A stretch of 64,000 nucleotides of DNA from CAZQRP01 sp964596125 (GTDB lineage: Bacteria; Chloroflexota; Dehalococcoidia; GIF9; UBA5629): the NCBI GenBank assembly GCA_964596125.1, contig CAZQRP010000003.1, positions 124,001 through 188,000 on the forward strand, written 5' to 3'. Below the pieces are notes generated by a model that was not told the DNA's origin, did no database searches, and saw only the letters and a program-made list of their open reading frames with translations. Made by a program: the position numbers and the translations under genes. Below, piece by piece: positions 36,115-44,628 of the stretch (within the stretch, counting starts at the first letter, position 1; each line of letters begins with the position of its first letter).

Positions 36115-36801
36115 ATGTATAATAGCTCCAGAATGAAAACAGGAGATATAGAACAGATACTTGAACTGCTGATCAGGGAACATGGCAACCGTGAATGGCA
36201 ACCACGTCAGGACTCAATTTCTGTGCTGATTCAAACGATTCTGTCCCAGAATACATCTGACAGGAATTCCAACCGGGCTTTCGATTCCCTCATGCACTCG
36301 TTTAATAACTGGAATGACGTCACCAAAGCGAGCATAGAGGAAATTGCTTACTCTATCAGGGCTGGCGGATTGGGAGAAATTAAAGCCAGGTACATTAAGA
36401 AAGTGCTTGAAGAGATCAGACGGGAACAAGGTGAACTGGCACTTGATTTCTTGAAGCACCTCCCTTTAGACGAAGCCAGAGACTGGCTGAGACAATTACC
36501 TGGAGTAGGCATGAAAACCGCAAGCTGCGTATTACTTTTTTCCTGGAATAAGCCTGCTTTGCCAGTAGATACACACATCTTTCGTGTCGCGAAAAGGCTG
36601 GGACTGATTGATTTCAAAGCCTCTATAGAACAAGCCCACAGGCTACTTGAAAGCATTGTCCCGCATGATGCCATCTACAGGTTTCATGTATTATTTATAG
36701 AACACGGCAGGAAGGTATGTAAAGCTCAGCGTCCGCGCTGCCGCCAGTGCATATTGAAGGAACTATGCCCCAGCTACAAAACCCTTAGCAAACTCAACTA
36801 A
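36115..36801 (+). CDS. nth: Endonuclease III-type DNA glycosylase/AP lyase
   Basis: Removes oxidised pyrimidines. The helix-hairpin-helix LPGVGMKTASCVL carries the catalytic lysine, followed by PVDTHIFRVAKRLG with the catalytic Asp. The iron-sulfur loop C-x6-C-x2-C-x5-C (CKAQRPRCRQCILKELC) is intact near the C-terminus. The product is 228 residues; an ATG six codons in is an alternative start. It diverges from prs and converges with glyA, with 42 bp between the two stops. Confidence 0.93.
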   Translation: MYNSSRMKTGDIEQILELLIREHGNREWQPRQDSISVLIQTILSQNTSDRNSNRAFDSLMHSFNNWNDVTKASIEEIAYSIRAGGLGEIKARYIKKVLEEIRREQGELALDFLKHLPLDEARDWLRQLPGVGMKTASCVLLFSWNKPALPVDTHIFRVAKRLGLIDFKASIEQAHRLLESIVPHDAIYRFHVLFIEHGRKVCKAQRPRCRQCILKELCPSYKTLSKLN

Positions 36802-36843
36802 ACCGGGACTCTTTGATCTCGAAAAGGCAGGTAATTTAAAGTT

Positions 36844-38085
36844 TTATACTATACCGGGGGCAGGAAACCGGCGGCATAAAGAAGCTACCTGTTCACTTAC
36901 CTGCTTTGCAACCTCTTCATTACCGGGATCGGACAGCACCCTTACAATGAAGGAGGCGATTTGCTTTATCTCCTCGATACCAAAGCCGCGCGTGGTAACC
37001 GCTGGTGTCCCCAACCTGATACCGCTGGTGATTTGTGGTGGTCTCAAGTCAAAGGGAATGGCATTCCTGTTCACAAGAATCCCACTCGATTCAAGCGCTG
37101 TCTGGGCATCCTTACCGGTTATCCCCATTCCCGTAAGGTCTACGAGAACAATATGAGTATCAGTACCGCCAGTGACCAGACGAAAACCATGCCGCTGAAG
37201 CTCACTGGCAAGAACCACAGCATTCTCAAGTACTGCTTTCTGATAGCTGACAAACTCTGGCCGCATTGACTCAAAAAAAGCCACTGCTTTTGCAGCTATG
37301 GCATGCATCAACGGTCCTCCCTGCATCATAGGGAAAACAGCGGAATCAATACGTGAAGCCAACTCCCCCTTACACAGAATAAAGCCACTGCGCGGGCCAC
37401 GCAAAGTCTTATGTGTAGATGAGGTAACCACATCCGCATGAGGCACCGGCGACGAATGCAGGCCGACAGCTACCATCCCGGCAATATGAGCCATATCCAC
37501 TAAAAGACGAGCACCTGCTCTATCAGCGATATGGCGAAACCGCTCAAAGTCGATAACCCGAGGATAGGAACTGGCCCCAGCTACAATCAGTTTCGGCTTG
37601 TGCTCCAGAGCGAGCGTTTCCACTGCGGCATAGTCGAGCCTTTCGGTCTCACGGTCAACACCATAAGGTATAAACCTGTACCATTTGCCGGAAAAATTGA
37701 CCGGAGCTCCATGCGTCAGATGGCCGCCATGGCTCAAGGTCATGCCCATCACAGTATCGCCGGGTTCGAGTAACGCAAAATATACAGCCATATTAGCCTG
37801 ACTGCCGCTGTGAGGCTGTACATTGGCATGTTCAGCACTGAATAGTTTTTTAGCCCTCTGGATAGCCAGGGTTTCAATTTCATCTACATAAGGGCATCCT
37901 GCATAGTAGCGGTGCCCTGGATAGCCCTCAGCATATTTGTTCGTTAGAATAGAGCCCGTAGTCTGCAACACATCCCGGCTAGCATAGTTTTCCGCAGCAA
38001 TAAGGTTTATAGTATGCTGCTGCTGTTGAGCCTCAAGTTTAATAATTCGGGCAACGTCGAGGTCTTGCTGATTTTCGCTAAACAA
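36844..38085 (-). CDS. glyA: Serine hydroxymethyltransferase
   Basis: PLP enzyme interconverting serine and glycine and charging tetrahydrofolate with one-carbon units. Signatures: INLIAAENYAS, KYAEGYPGHRYYAGC, QPHSGSQANMAVYFALL, LVDMAHIAG, and the PLP-lysine motif VVTSSTHKTLRGPRSGFILC. The start is placed at TTG 38085 behind GGAG (413 residues). GTG 38121 would add 12 residues that have no family counterpart. Converges with nth. Confidence 0.96.
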   Translation of the reverse strand: MFSENQQDLDVARIIKLEAQQQQHTINLIAAENYASRDVLQTTGSILTNKYAEGYPGHRYYAGCPYVDEIETLAIQRAKKLFSAEHANVQPHSGSQANMAVYFALLEPGDTVMGMTLSHGGHLTHGAPVNFSGKWYRFIPYGVDRETERLDYAAVETLALEHKPKLIVAGASSYPRVIDFERFRHIADRAGARLLVDMAHIAGMVAVGLHSSPVPHADVVTSSTHKTLRGPRSGFILCKGELASRIDSAVFPMMQGGPLMHAIAAKAVAFFESMRPEFVSYQKAVLENAVVLASELQRHGFRLVTGGTDTHIVLVDLTGMGITGKDAQTALESSGILVNRNAIPFDLRPPQITSGIRLGTPAVTTRGFGIEEIKQIASFIVRVLSDPGNEEVAKQVSEQVASLCRRFPAPGIV

Positions 38086-38181
38086 TAGTGGGTCTCCAGA
38101 GTGCTTAAAGCATAATATCACTCTATTTCAGCCCAGGTCAATAACACAACACGATTCTTCATTATGGAGAGTAGTTATTAA

Positions 38182-38210
38182 TTGCCAAAATTTTCCAATC
38201 TTTATATACT
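38182..38210 (+). promoter_or_regulatory. Promoter of the first lipoprotein gene
   Basis: TTGCCA (38182-38187), exactly 17 bp, then TATACT (38205-38210), each one mismatch from consensus, 32 bp before the start of the lipoprotein gene. A second AT-rich TATAAT follows at 38215. Confidence 0.6.
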
Positions 38211-38242
38211 CTTATATAATTTATGGAGAAAAGATAAAGATA

Positions 38243-38635
38243 ATGAGATCGCCCCGTCACAGCATAAAATTCGGTATTTCGCTGGCCGTAGTAGTCATCG
38301 TTATGACGTTCATCAACGCCTGTGGCTCATCCGGCAATAAGCCACCGATAATCTCAAGCATTAAAGCCAATCATGATTACGTTTATCCATTGGGCACATC
38401 GGAAATCCAATGTATAGCAGCAGACCCCGAAGGCCATGATATCAATTTTAAGTGGTCATGCACTGATGGTAGCTTCACAGGAACCGGTCCTATTGTAACC
38501 TGGAAAGCCCCGAACAGCTATGGTGACTGTCATATAATGGTCGTTGTTGAAGATGAGAATGGCAACAGTACTCATAGTACTTTGACCATCGGCGTAGTAG
38601 TTAATGAGAATAAACGTAAGTATTGTTGCAATTAA
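38243..38635 (+). CDS. Small lipoprotein with one PKD/Ig-like domain
   Basis: A signal peptide with a hydrophobic core (ISLAVVVIVMTF) and lipobox INAC gives a lipid-modified Cys near residue 27. The mature part is a single Ig/PKD-like beta domain (KPPIISSIKANHDYVYPLGT ... PEGHDINFKWSCTDGSF ... VTWKAPNSYGDCHIMVVV). It is clearly related to the first domain of the larger lipoprotein at 39309. The tail KRKYCCN adds two cysteines. The product is 130 residues. Function unknown; display or binding outside the cell is likely. Confidence 0.8.
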   Translation: MRSPRHSIKFGISLAVVVIVMTFINACGSSGNKPPIISSIKANHDYVYPLGTSEIQCIAADPEGHDINFKWSCTDGSFTGTGPIVTWKAPNSYGDCHIMVVVEDENGNSTHSTLTIGVVVNENKRKYCCN

Positions 38636-38679
38636 AAAGATAATAGACAGCTATGAATATATTGGGCCGCCATTTCATT

Positions 38680-38702
38680 CCACCTGACTCGAAATGTAAT
38701 TG
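38680..38702. repeat. CCACCTGA-N4-AAATGTAATT motif shared with 13061-13081
   Basis: CCACCTGA and AAATGTAATT are found here with the same 4-bp spacing as at 13061. The shared block lies between two lipoprotein genes and is not part of either. It may be a relic of the same mobile-element end. Confidence 0.3.
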
Positions 38703-38722
38703 TTAATAAAGAATGAACTAAT

Positions 38723-39118
38723 GTGATAGATACAATCAAGATCGTTGCCCTTGCTTTAATGCTGGTATCATCCATATACCTGGTTGCTTGTACTGAAACG
38801 AAAACAGATGTTGATAACTCAGCAGAAAACGACCTACAGATCCTCAGCCATAGCATAACAGTACACAAGTTCAGCGGCGATGTGCTTCAAAGCACGGCTG
38901 CAGTTAAAGGCAAAGCTCGAAATGTTGGCAACTCTACGCTCAGCACTGTCTCCATAACAGTTAAGTATTACGACTCGGACGGGAATCTCATAGATACGTC
39001 ATCAGCTGTTAATCAGAATTTAGGAGCAGGTCAAACATGGGACTTCTTCGTTCAAAGTGTTGGCCCTGATGCCTGGAAAATTGTAAACTATGATATTGTA
39101 ACCAGCGCAGAGAAATAA
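38723..39118 (+). CDS. Lipoprotein with FxLYD-type domain
   Basis: GTG start. Signal peptide KIVALALMLVSSIYL with lipobox LVAC (Cys near residue 23). The mature part resembles FxLYD/DUF3426-type beta domains that occur outside the membrane: VKGKARNVGNSTLSTVSITV, then YYDSDGNLIDTSSAV, then LGAGQTWDFFV. The product is 131 residues. It lies between two PKD-type lipoproteins in the same direction. Function unknown. The start is uncertain because no good ribosome-binding site is visible. Confidence 0.75.
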   Translation: MIDTIKIVALALMLVSSIYLVACTETKTDVDNSAENDLQILSHSITVHKFSGDVLQSTAAVKGKARNVGNSTLSTVSITVKYYDSDGNLIDTSSAVNQNLGAGQTWDFFVQSVGPDAWKIVNYDIVTSAEK

Positions 39119-39308
39119 TCTTGTTCGATATATCGGTAGTATGGCAAATTTATAGCGAGGCGATGTAAAATAATTAAGAAACAATAAAATGCACCTCGAA
39201 AATGCATCGAAGACAGTACGGTAGCAGCATAGTAGCGGGTGCAATAAATTAAAAGTGATTAAATCATGTATATCGTGACAATTCAATCCTAAAAGTGAAG
39301 GAGTAACT

Positions 39309-40493
39309 ATGATTCTGATAATTCGGACAGCGAGATTAATTACGGTTTTTATCGTACTTGCTACGATAGCTATACTCGGCATCGCCTGCGGTTCCGATGA
39401 AGCACCGGAAACAACGCCTACGCCGCCATCAGCTTCCGGACCATCTGGTAATCGCCCACCTGTAATTTCAAGCCTGACGCCAGCGCAAAGTCAGGTCTAT
39501 CCTTCAGGTCTTTCTGAGATCCAGTGCGTTGTCTCAGACCCGGATGGCGACAAGGTGAACATTACCTGGTCAGCTACAGGAGGCAAATTCAGTGGCGCTG
39601 GAAATGTGGTTACCTGGCAAGCCCCCGAGCAGTATGGGACTTATGAGATCACAGCAACAGCAGATGATGGAAAAGGCGGTTCCACACAGTCAACTATAAC
39701 CTTGAGTGTAGGAGCCAATCAGAACCCACAAATTTCAAGCCTGACTGCCGACCCATCCACAACAGGCCCCGGAGGCACAGCGACCATTACCTGTATCGCT
39801 ACCGATCCTGATGGCGATGTAGTTACCTATAACTGGAAAGCCATCGAAGGAAATATTACAGGTGTAGGTAATAAGATCACCTGGGTAGCACCTAAAAAAG
39901 GTGGAACATTTAACATTACAGTGACCGTCAGTGACGGCAAAGGCGGCAAGACAGAGGGTAATGTCGGAGTCACGGTGGCTACAGCAACAAAGACAGTGAC
40001 CATCAACGTGGTCAAAGAAGAAACAGGTACCGTAGACGCCAATGGAGATAAAGACAAGTCCTTTACCCGGGCTGGAGATAATGAAAAGAATGTAGGCTCC
40101 AGGGCCTTCTGGAGCTTCAATATCTGGAGTCTACAGGGATCCGTAATAAAGGATGCCAGATTGATCTTCACCACCAGGAACATAGCTGGTAATCCATTCA
40201 CCAAGGTCGGAGCACAATCCCTCGGCGGACTGAGATTATGGAGAGTTTCCTATAGTGACACATTGCCTAGCTTCAATATAACAGGCACAAAATTAGAGAA
40301 AGCAAGTGCCTCAGGTCTGGATACACAGCCGAATATACTGGATGTAACACCGGAGATAGGACACCTTGTCGAGGCTGCCAGTACCCGTTTCCAGATCGAA
40401 GCACTATTTTTGAAAGAGACCAATGGTAACGATGTTTCCGAATGGATTGAATGGTCAGACGTTAAACTTGAAGTCACATATACTGAAAAATAA
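39309..40493 (+). CDS. Lipoprotein with two PKD/Ig-like domains and a C-terminal beta domain
   Basis: AAGGAG precedes the ATG. Signal peptide (TVFIVLATIAILG) with lipobox GIAC near residue 27, then a Pro/Thr/Ser linker (TTPTPPSASGPSG). Two Ig/PKD-like repeats follow at about 48-135 and 138-225: both carry DPDGDKVN/DPDGDVVT, a central Trp (ITWSA, YNWKA) and VTWQAP/ITWVAP. The C-terminal part (about 230-394: RAGDNEKNVGSRAFWSFNIW, KDARLIFTTRN, FQIEALF) resembles DNRLRE-type carbohydrate or surface-binding beta domains. The product is 394 residues, probably a surface-displayed adhesin or binding protein. A relative of its first domain is encoded at 38243. Confidence 0.8.
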   Translation: MILIIRTARLITVFIVLATIAILGIACGSDEAPETTPTPPSASGPSGNRPPVISSLTPAQSQVYPSGLSEIQCVVSDPDGDKVNITWSATGGKFSGAGNVVTWQAPEQYGTYEITATADDGKGGSTQSTITLSVGANQNPQISSLTADPSTTGPGGTATITCIATDPDGDVVTYNWKAIEGNITGVGNKITWVAPKKGGTFNITVTVSDGKGGKTEGNVGVTVATATKTVTINVVKEETGTVDANGDKDKSFTRAGDNEKNVGSRAFWSFNIWSLQGSVIKDARLIFTTRNIAGNPFTKVGAQSLGGLRLWRVSYSDTLPSFNITGTKLEKASASGLDTQPNILDVTPEIGHLVEAASTRFQIEALFLKETNGNDVSEWIEWSDVKLEVTYTEK

Positions 40494-40669
40494 TACCTCT
40501 CTTACAGCTAAAATGTATGAGGCAATTTTCAGCTCGCATACTATTTGCTTGCGTATATAAAACTGTTGTAGAGCAGGTTATCTGCTTCAAGTCAGCGAAA
40601 AACGCCTTGATATTTGTTATACAGGAGTGGCCCTGGTATTTCAAATTACCACATGTTACCGTTATAACT

Positions 40670-40698
40670 TTGACATATTATATTTTTGGTGCTAAATT
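40670..40698 (+). promoter_or_regulatory. Promoter of the hrcA-grpE-dnaK operon
   Basis: TTGACA (40670-40675), 17 bp, then TAAATT (40693-40698). The CIRCE operator begins 8 bp after the -10, so it covers the expected start of transcription. Confidence 0.7.
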
Positions 40699-40706
40699 AT
40701 TATAAG

Positions 40707-40733
40707 TTAGCAGTCTTATAAGGAGAGTGCTAA
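40707..40733 (+). promoter_or_regulatory. CIRCE operator of the hrcA operon
   Basis: TTAGCAGTC-N9-GAGTGCTAA, one base from the CIRCE consensus and with the exact 9-bp spacing. The AAGGAG ribosome-binding site of hrcA lies in its spacer and right arm, and the right arm ends 2 bp before the ATG at 40736, so HrcA binding would also cover the translation start on DNA. Confidence 0.95.
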
Positions 40734-40735
40734 AA

Positions 40736-41767
40736 ATGTTGAAAGGTTTTACTCCAAGAAGAAAGACTATTCTCAAAATTATTGTGGGCGAATATATTTC
40801 GAGTGCGATGCCCGTGGCTTCAGAGACTATACTTCGTAATTATAACCTGGGGGTAAGTTCGGCAACAATTCGAAATGATATGGCCTATCTGGAAGAAGAA
40901 GGCTACATCACGCGACCTCACACGTCAGCCGGCAGTGTACCCCTGGATAGAGGTTATCGCTATTACGTTGAGTCCATATCCAACTATATTGATCTATCAC
41001 CAGAAGAACAACATCATATTCGCGATCTATTTCGAGAGGTAGAAGAGGAGATGGATAGATGGCTGAAGTTGGCAGCACTACTTATAGCACGCTTGGTTGG
41101 CAATGCAGCTCTGGTAACTTCTCCTAAAGCAAGGGAATGCCGCTTCAAGCATTTGGAATTGATCTCTTTACATGAATTCCTGGCCATGCTAATCCTGGTC
41201 GTCAGCGAAACTATACTGAAAAAACAACTCTTGTCCTTTGGTGAACCGGTAACTCAGGAACAGCTAACCAGTGTCGCCAATAAATTAAATGAGAGCTATT
41301 CAGGCCTAACCAGCGCAATCATCTCAAGTAAGAAGTTGGCGTCTACCACGGAAGAACAACGGGTAACCGAAGCCGTGATAGATATAATGGCGGCCGAAGA
41401 TGAAGCCGAATATACTGAACCTTATTTTGAGGGATTACGCCTGATGCTCGGTCAGCCCGAGTTCGTTGAAAAAGACAGAATGCTGAATATCATGGAGTTA
41501 ATGGAAGCAAGAGACTGGCTTAAGCCTGTGCTCAGTCGGCAGTCACAAAGTGAGGGAATACAGATTGTAATTGGCCAGGAGAGTCATGAAGACTCATTAA
41601 AAGATTTGAGCCTGGTTCTCAGCCGCTATGGTATTCCCCACAGAGTTGGGGGCACTATCGGGGTTATGGGCCCGACGCGGTTGGACTATCGCCGGGCTAT
41701 TCCCACAGTCAGTTACATGTCGGAAATACTAAGCTATCTGGTGGCTGGCACTTGCCCCGAAGATTAA
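40736..41767 (+). CDS. hrcA: Heat-inducible transcription repressor HrcA
   Basis: Represses chaperone genes through CIRCE. N-terminal winged helix (RRKTILKIIVGEYISSAMPV, SETILRNYNLGVSSATIRND, YLEEEGYITRPHTSAGSVP) is followed by the GAF-like and dimerisation regions with the C-terminal hallmark GIQIVIGQES and GTIGVMGPTRLDYRRAIP. ATG 40736 is taken because the ribosome-binding site is at 40720-40726; a GTG at 40727 lies inside the operator. 343 residues. First gene of hrcA-grpE-dnaK and self-regulated by the operator it overlaps. Confidence 0.97.
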   Translation: MLKGFTPRRKTILKIIVGEYISSAMPVASETILRNYNLGVSSATIRNDMAYLEEEGYITRPHTSAGSVPLDRGYRYYVESISNYIDLSPEEQHHIRDLFREVEEEMDRWLKLAALLIARLVGNAALVTSPKARECRFKHLELISLHEFLAMLILVVSETILKKQLLSFGEPVTQEQLTSVANKLNESYSGLTSAIISSKKLASTTEEQRVTEAVIDIMAAEDEAEYTEPYFEGLRLMLGQPEFVEKDRMLNIMELMEARDWLKPVLSRQSQSEGIQIVIGQESHEDSLKDLSLVLSRYGIPHRVGGTIGVMGPTRLDYRRAIPTVSYMSEILSYLVAGTCPED

Positions 41768-41792
41768 GACTGCCCGGAAAAGGAGGCCTCTG

Positions 41793-42362
41793 TTGGCTAA
41801 GAAAGACAAGGAAGGTCTTGAAAAGGAAGTATCCAATGTAGCTGAAACCACAGATTTAAATATTGAATCCCTAAAGCAGGCTCTGGCCGAGGAAAAAGAG
41901 AAAGCAGAGAAATATATGACTAACTGGCAGCATGCAGAGGCTGACTTTAGTAACTATAAGAAGCGTGTTGAGCAGGAAAAGAACGAGCTGGGTAATTTTG
42001 CTAACTCGACGCTTATCCTTAACCTGTTGCCGGTATTAGATGACCTGGAGCGTGCGTTTGATTCGCTACCTCACAAAGTAGCACGTCTTACCTGGGTGGA
42101 TGGGGTCAAGCTTATCTATAACAAGCTTCAGTCAACTCTGGAAGCACAGGGACTAACGAAAATTGAAGCAATAGGTAAGCCCTTCGATCCCAGCTTCCAC
42201 GATGCTGTGGCACAAATGGAAGGACAGGAAGGAATGGTTATTGATGAGGTCCAAAGAGGATATAAACTGAAGGACAAGGTACTCCGTCCATCGCGGGTTG
42301 TGGTAGGCAAGGGCAAGGAGGAAAAGACCGAGGCAATGAACCCCGAAGAGACCGCAGATTAG
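41793..42362 (+). CDS. grpE: GrpE nucleotide-exchange factor
   Basis: Releases ADP from DnaK. A long N-terminal coiled coil (KQALAEEKEKAEKYMTNWQH, AEADFSNYKKRVEQEK) leads to the C-terminal beta-wing domain with VLDDLERAF, GVKLIYNKLQSTLEAQGL and VIDEVQRGYKLKDKVLRPSR. TTG start at 41793 behind a clear AAGGAGG; 189 residues. Between hrcA and dnaK, co-transcribed. Confidence 0.96.
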   Translation: MAKKDKEGLEKEVSNVAETTDLNIESLKQALAEEKEKAEKYMTNWQHAEADFSNYKKRVEQEKNELGNFANSTLILNLLPVLDDLERAFDSLPHKVARLTWVDGVKLIYNKLQSTLEAQGLTKIEAIGKPFDPSFHDAVAQMEGQEGMVIDEVQRGYKLKDKVLRPSRVVVGKGKEEKTEAMNPEETAD

Positions 42363-42393
42363 TTAATAGAGGTTTATTTATAAGGAGGAAAAC

Positions 42394-44310
42394 ATGGGCA
42401 GAACAGTTGGTATTGATCTGGGAACTACTTTCAGTCTGGTAGCAATTATTGAAGGAGGAGAGCCTAAAATTATCCCAACAACCGAAGGTGAAAGGCTCAC
42501 GCCTTCGGTAGTCGCTGTCGATAAAAAAGGCGAGCGTCTGGCGGGAGTATTGGCAAAACGTCAGGCGGTTACCAATCCCGAAAACACTGTCTACAGCATC
42601 AAACGATTAATGGGACGTAAATACAAGGACCCCCTAGTCCAAAAAGATATCAAGCTGCTGCCCTATAAGATTATTGAAGCATCCAATGGTGATGCCAAGG
42701 TTATCATGGGCGGTAAAGAATACAGTCCTGCAGAAATTTCAGCCATGATATTACAGAAACTCAAAGCGGATGCTGAAGCCTATCTTGGTGATAAAGTTAC
42801 TGACGCCGTGATTACAGTGCCGGCTTATTTCAATGACAGTCAGCGCCAGGCTACCAAGGATGCCGGAACCATTGCCGGACTGAATGTATTACGCATCATC
42901 AACGAGCCGACAGCTTCATCTCTAGCCTACGGGATGGACAAGAAGAAAGAGGAAACCATTGCCGTATACGATATGGGTGGCGGTACATTTGACATCTCTA
43001 TCCTGGAGCTCGGCGAAGGTACTTTCCAGGTCAAATCGACCAACGGAGATACCCACCTCGGCGGCGATGATATCGACCAGAGGGTAATAGACTGGTTATG
43101 TGACGAGTTCAAGAAAGAAAGTGGTATAGATTTAAAGCAGGACAGAATGGCATTACAAAGGCTCAAAGATGCTGCCGAGAAGGCGAAGCGCGAACTCTCT
43201 ACAGTCGCGCAGACGGATATAAACTTGCCCTTTGTCACTGCCGATGCCTCCGGTCCCAAACATCTGAATATCAATCTGACACGGGCAAAGCTGGAGCAGT
43301 TGTCAATCGACCTGCTGGAAAAAAGCCTGCAACCGTGCCGTCAAGCCCTGGATGATGCCGGCCTCACAGTAGCCAAGATTAATGACGTGATTCTGGTCGG
43401 TGGCTCAACACGGATGCCCAAGGTCCAGGACATGGTACGGCAGTTCTTTAACAAGGAGCCGATAAAGGGTATAAATCCTGATGAAGCTGTAGCCCTAGGA
43501 GCAGCTATTCAGGCAGGAGTGCTCAAGGGAGACGTCAGAGAAGTCCTCCTGCTTGATGTTACACCGCTTACTCTCAGCATAGAGACTTTAGGCGGAGTGG
43601 CCACAGCGCTTATCCCGCGTAACACTACCATCCCCACTTCAAAGAGCCAGATTTTCAGCACAGCGGCCGATAATCAACCCAGTGTTGAGATCAATGTGCT
43701 TCAAGGAGAGCGACCAATGGCGGCAGATAATAGAAGCCTTGGGCGCTTTATGCTCGATGGGATCCTACCAGCGCCGAGAGGCGTACCCCAAATTGAAGTC
43801 TCCTTTGATATCGATGCCAATGGAATCTTAAGTGTACGGGCTCAAGACAAGGGCACTGGCAAGGAGCAGAAAATTACTATCACTGCATCCAGTGGTCTGA
43901 GCAAGGAAGAGATAGACAAGATGGCACGTGAAGCTGAAGCTCATGCCGCTGAAGATGTGAAAAAGAAAGAGGAGATAGAGGCTCGCAACGAGGCCGACAG
44001 CCTTATCTATACTATTGAACGCGTCCTCCGGGAACAGGGCGACAAGGTTCCTGGTGATTTAAAGCAGGAAATAGAAGGAAAGATAGCTGCAGCACGCTCT
44101 GCCCTGCAAGGTACGGATGTAGACTATATCCGCAATACTACGCGAGAACTATCCGAATTGATGCAAAAGATCGGCAGCGCGGTTTACCAGCAGGCTGGGG
44201 CACCACCTCCTCCAGGCCAGGAACCTCCACCAAGTGAAGAACCTCCCCCCGGTGACGAAGGCACCCCTGGTGAAGAAGGTACTGTAGAAGGCGAGTTCAG
44301 AGAAGTATAA
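42394..44310 (+). CDS. dnaK: Chaperone DnaK (Hsp70)
   Basis: ATP-dependent chaperone. Nucleotide domain signatures: VGIDLGTTFSLVAII, VYDMGGGTFDISILELG, and ILVGGSTRMPKVQDMV. The linker is EVLLLDVTPLTLSIETLGG. The substrate domain and helical lid follow, ending with a proline-rich tail (QQAGAPPPPGQEPPP) and a final GTVEGEFREV in place of the common EVVDAEYKE-type end. 638 residues, full length. AAGGAGG precedes the ATG. Last gene of the HrcA-controlled operon; the partner DnaJ proteins are encoded at 14663 and 62628. Confidence 0.98.
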   Translation: MGRTVGIDLGTTFSLVAIIEGGEPKIIPTTEGERLTPSVVAVDKKGERLAGVLAKRQAVTNPENTVYSIKRLMGRKYKDPLVQKDIKLLPYKIIEASNGDAKVIMGGKEYSPAEISAMILQKLKADAEAYLGDKVTDAVITVPAYFNDSQRQATKDAGTIAGLNVLRIINEPTASSLAYGMDKKKEETIAVYDMGGGTFDISILELGEGTFQVKSTNGDTHLGGDDIDQRVIDWLCDEFKKESGIDLKQDRMALQRLKDAAEKAKRELSTVAQTDINLPFVTADASGPKHLNINLTRAKLEQLSIDLLEKSLQPCRQALDDAGLTVAKINDVILVGGSTRMPKVQDMVRQFFNKEPIKGINPDEAVALGAAIQAGVLKGDVREVLLLDVTPLTLSIETLGGVATALIPRNTTIPTSKSQIFSTAADNQPSVEINVLQGERPMAADNRSLGRFMLDGILPAPRGVPQIEVSFDIDANGILSVRAQDKGTGKEQKITITASSGLSKEEIDKMAREAEAHAAEDVKKKEEIEARNEADSLIYTIERVLREQGDKVPGDLKQEIEGKIAAARSALQGTDVDYIRNTTRELSELMQKIGSAVYQQAGAPPPPGQEPPPSEEPPPGDEGTPGEEGTVEGEFREV

Positions 44311-44505
44311 AGCTCGATTCACGGGAGATGGAGGTCTCCACCTGGCAGGTAGCGGTATGTCAAACAAGGCAATTGCCCGACACCTGTCTTTTCCGAGCGT
44401 ACAATAGACGGCTATTTCCACTCTATATTCAGCAAGATGGCAGTCCATTCTCGAACAGAAGCTATTTACAAAGCTCTGGGAAAGGGGTGGACAAGCCTGT
44501 CCTGA
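44311..44505 (+). pseudogene. Frameshifted remnant of a LuxR/NarL-type helix-turn-helix domain
   Basis: Directly behind dnaK, three joined frames give an almost complete LuxR-type HTH: DSREMEV, then LHLAGSGMSNKAIARHLSF, then SERTIDGYFHSIFSKMAVHS and RTEAIYKALGKGW. This matches the family pattern of REVEVL, GMSNKEIA, LSERTV, NIFxKLGV, SRTEAV. Two single-base losses, near 44335 (GGAGGTCTCC) and near 44391 (TCTTTTCCGAG), are enough to break it. There is no receiver or sensor part upstream. The HTH ends at TGA 44503-44505. A non-functional relic. Confidence 0.75.
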
Positions 44506-44628
44506 AACAGGACTCCCAAAATAGCTAACCAGGCACTCGGTCCCTGAGTTACCATAAATGATAGGGCTCCACCTTTGTTCTGCTATGCCCTGTAGACTCC
44601 GAATGCTTTAAACAGGTAAACTATAGGT
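44506..44628. other. Intergenic region before the YgjP-like gene
   Basis: No recognisable gene. The downstream ATG has no strong ribosome-binding site; AACAGG lies about 11 bp upstream. Confidence 0.4.
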
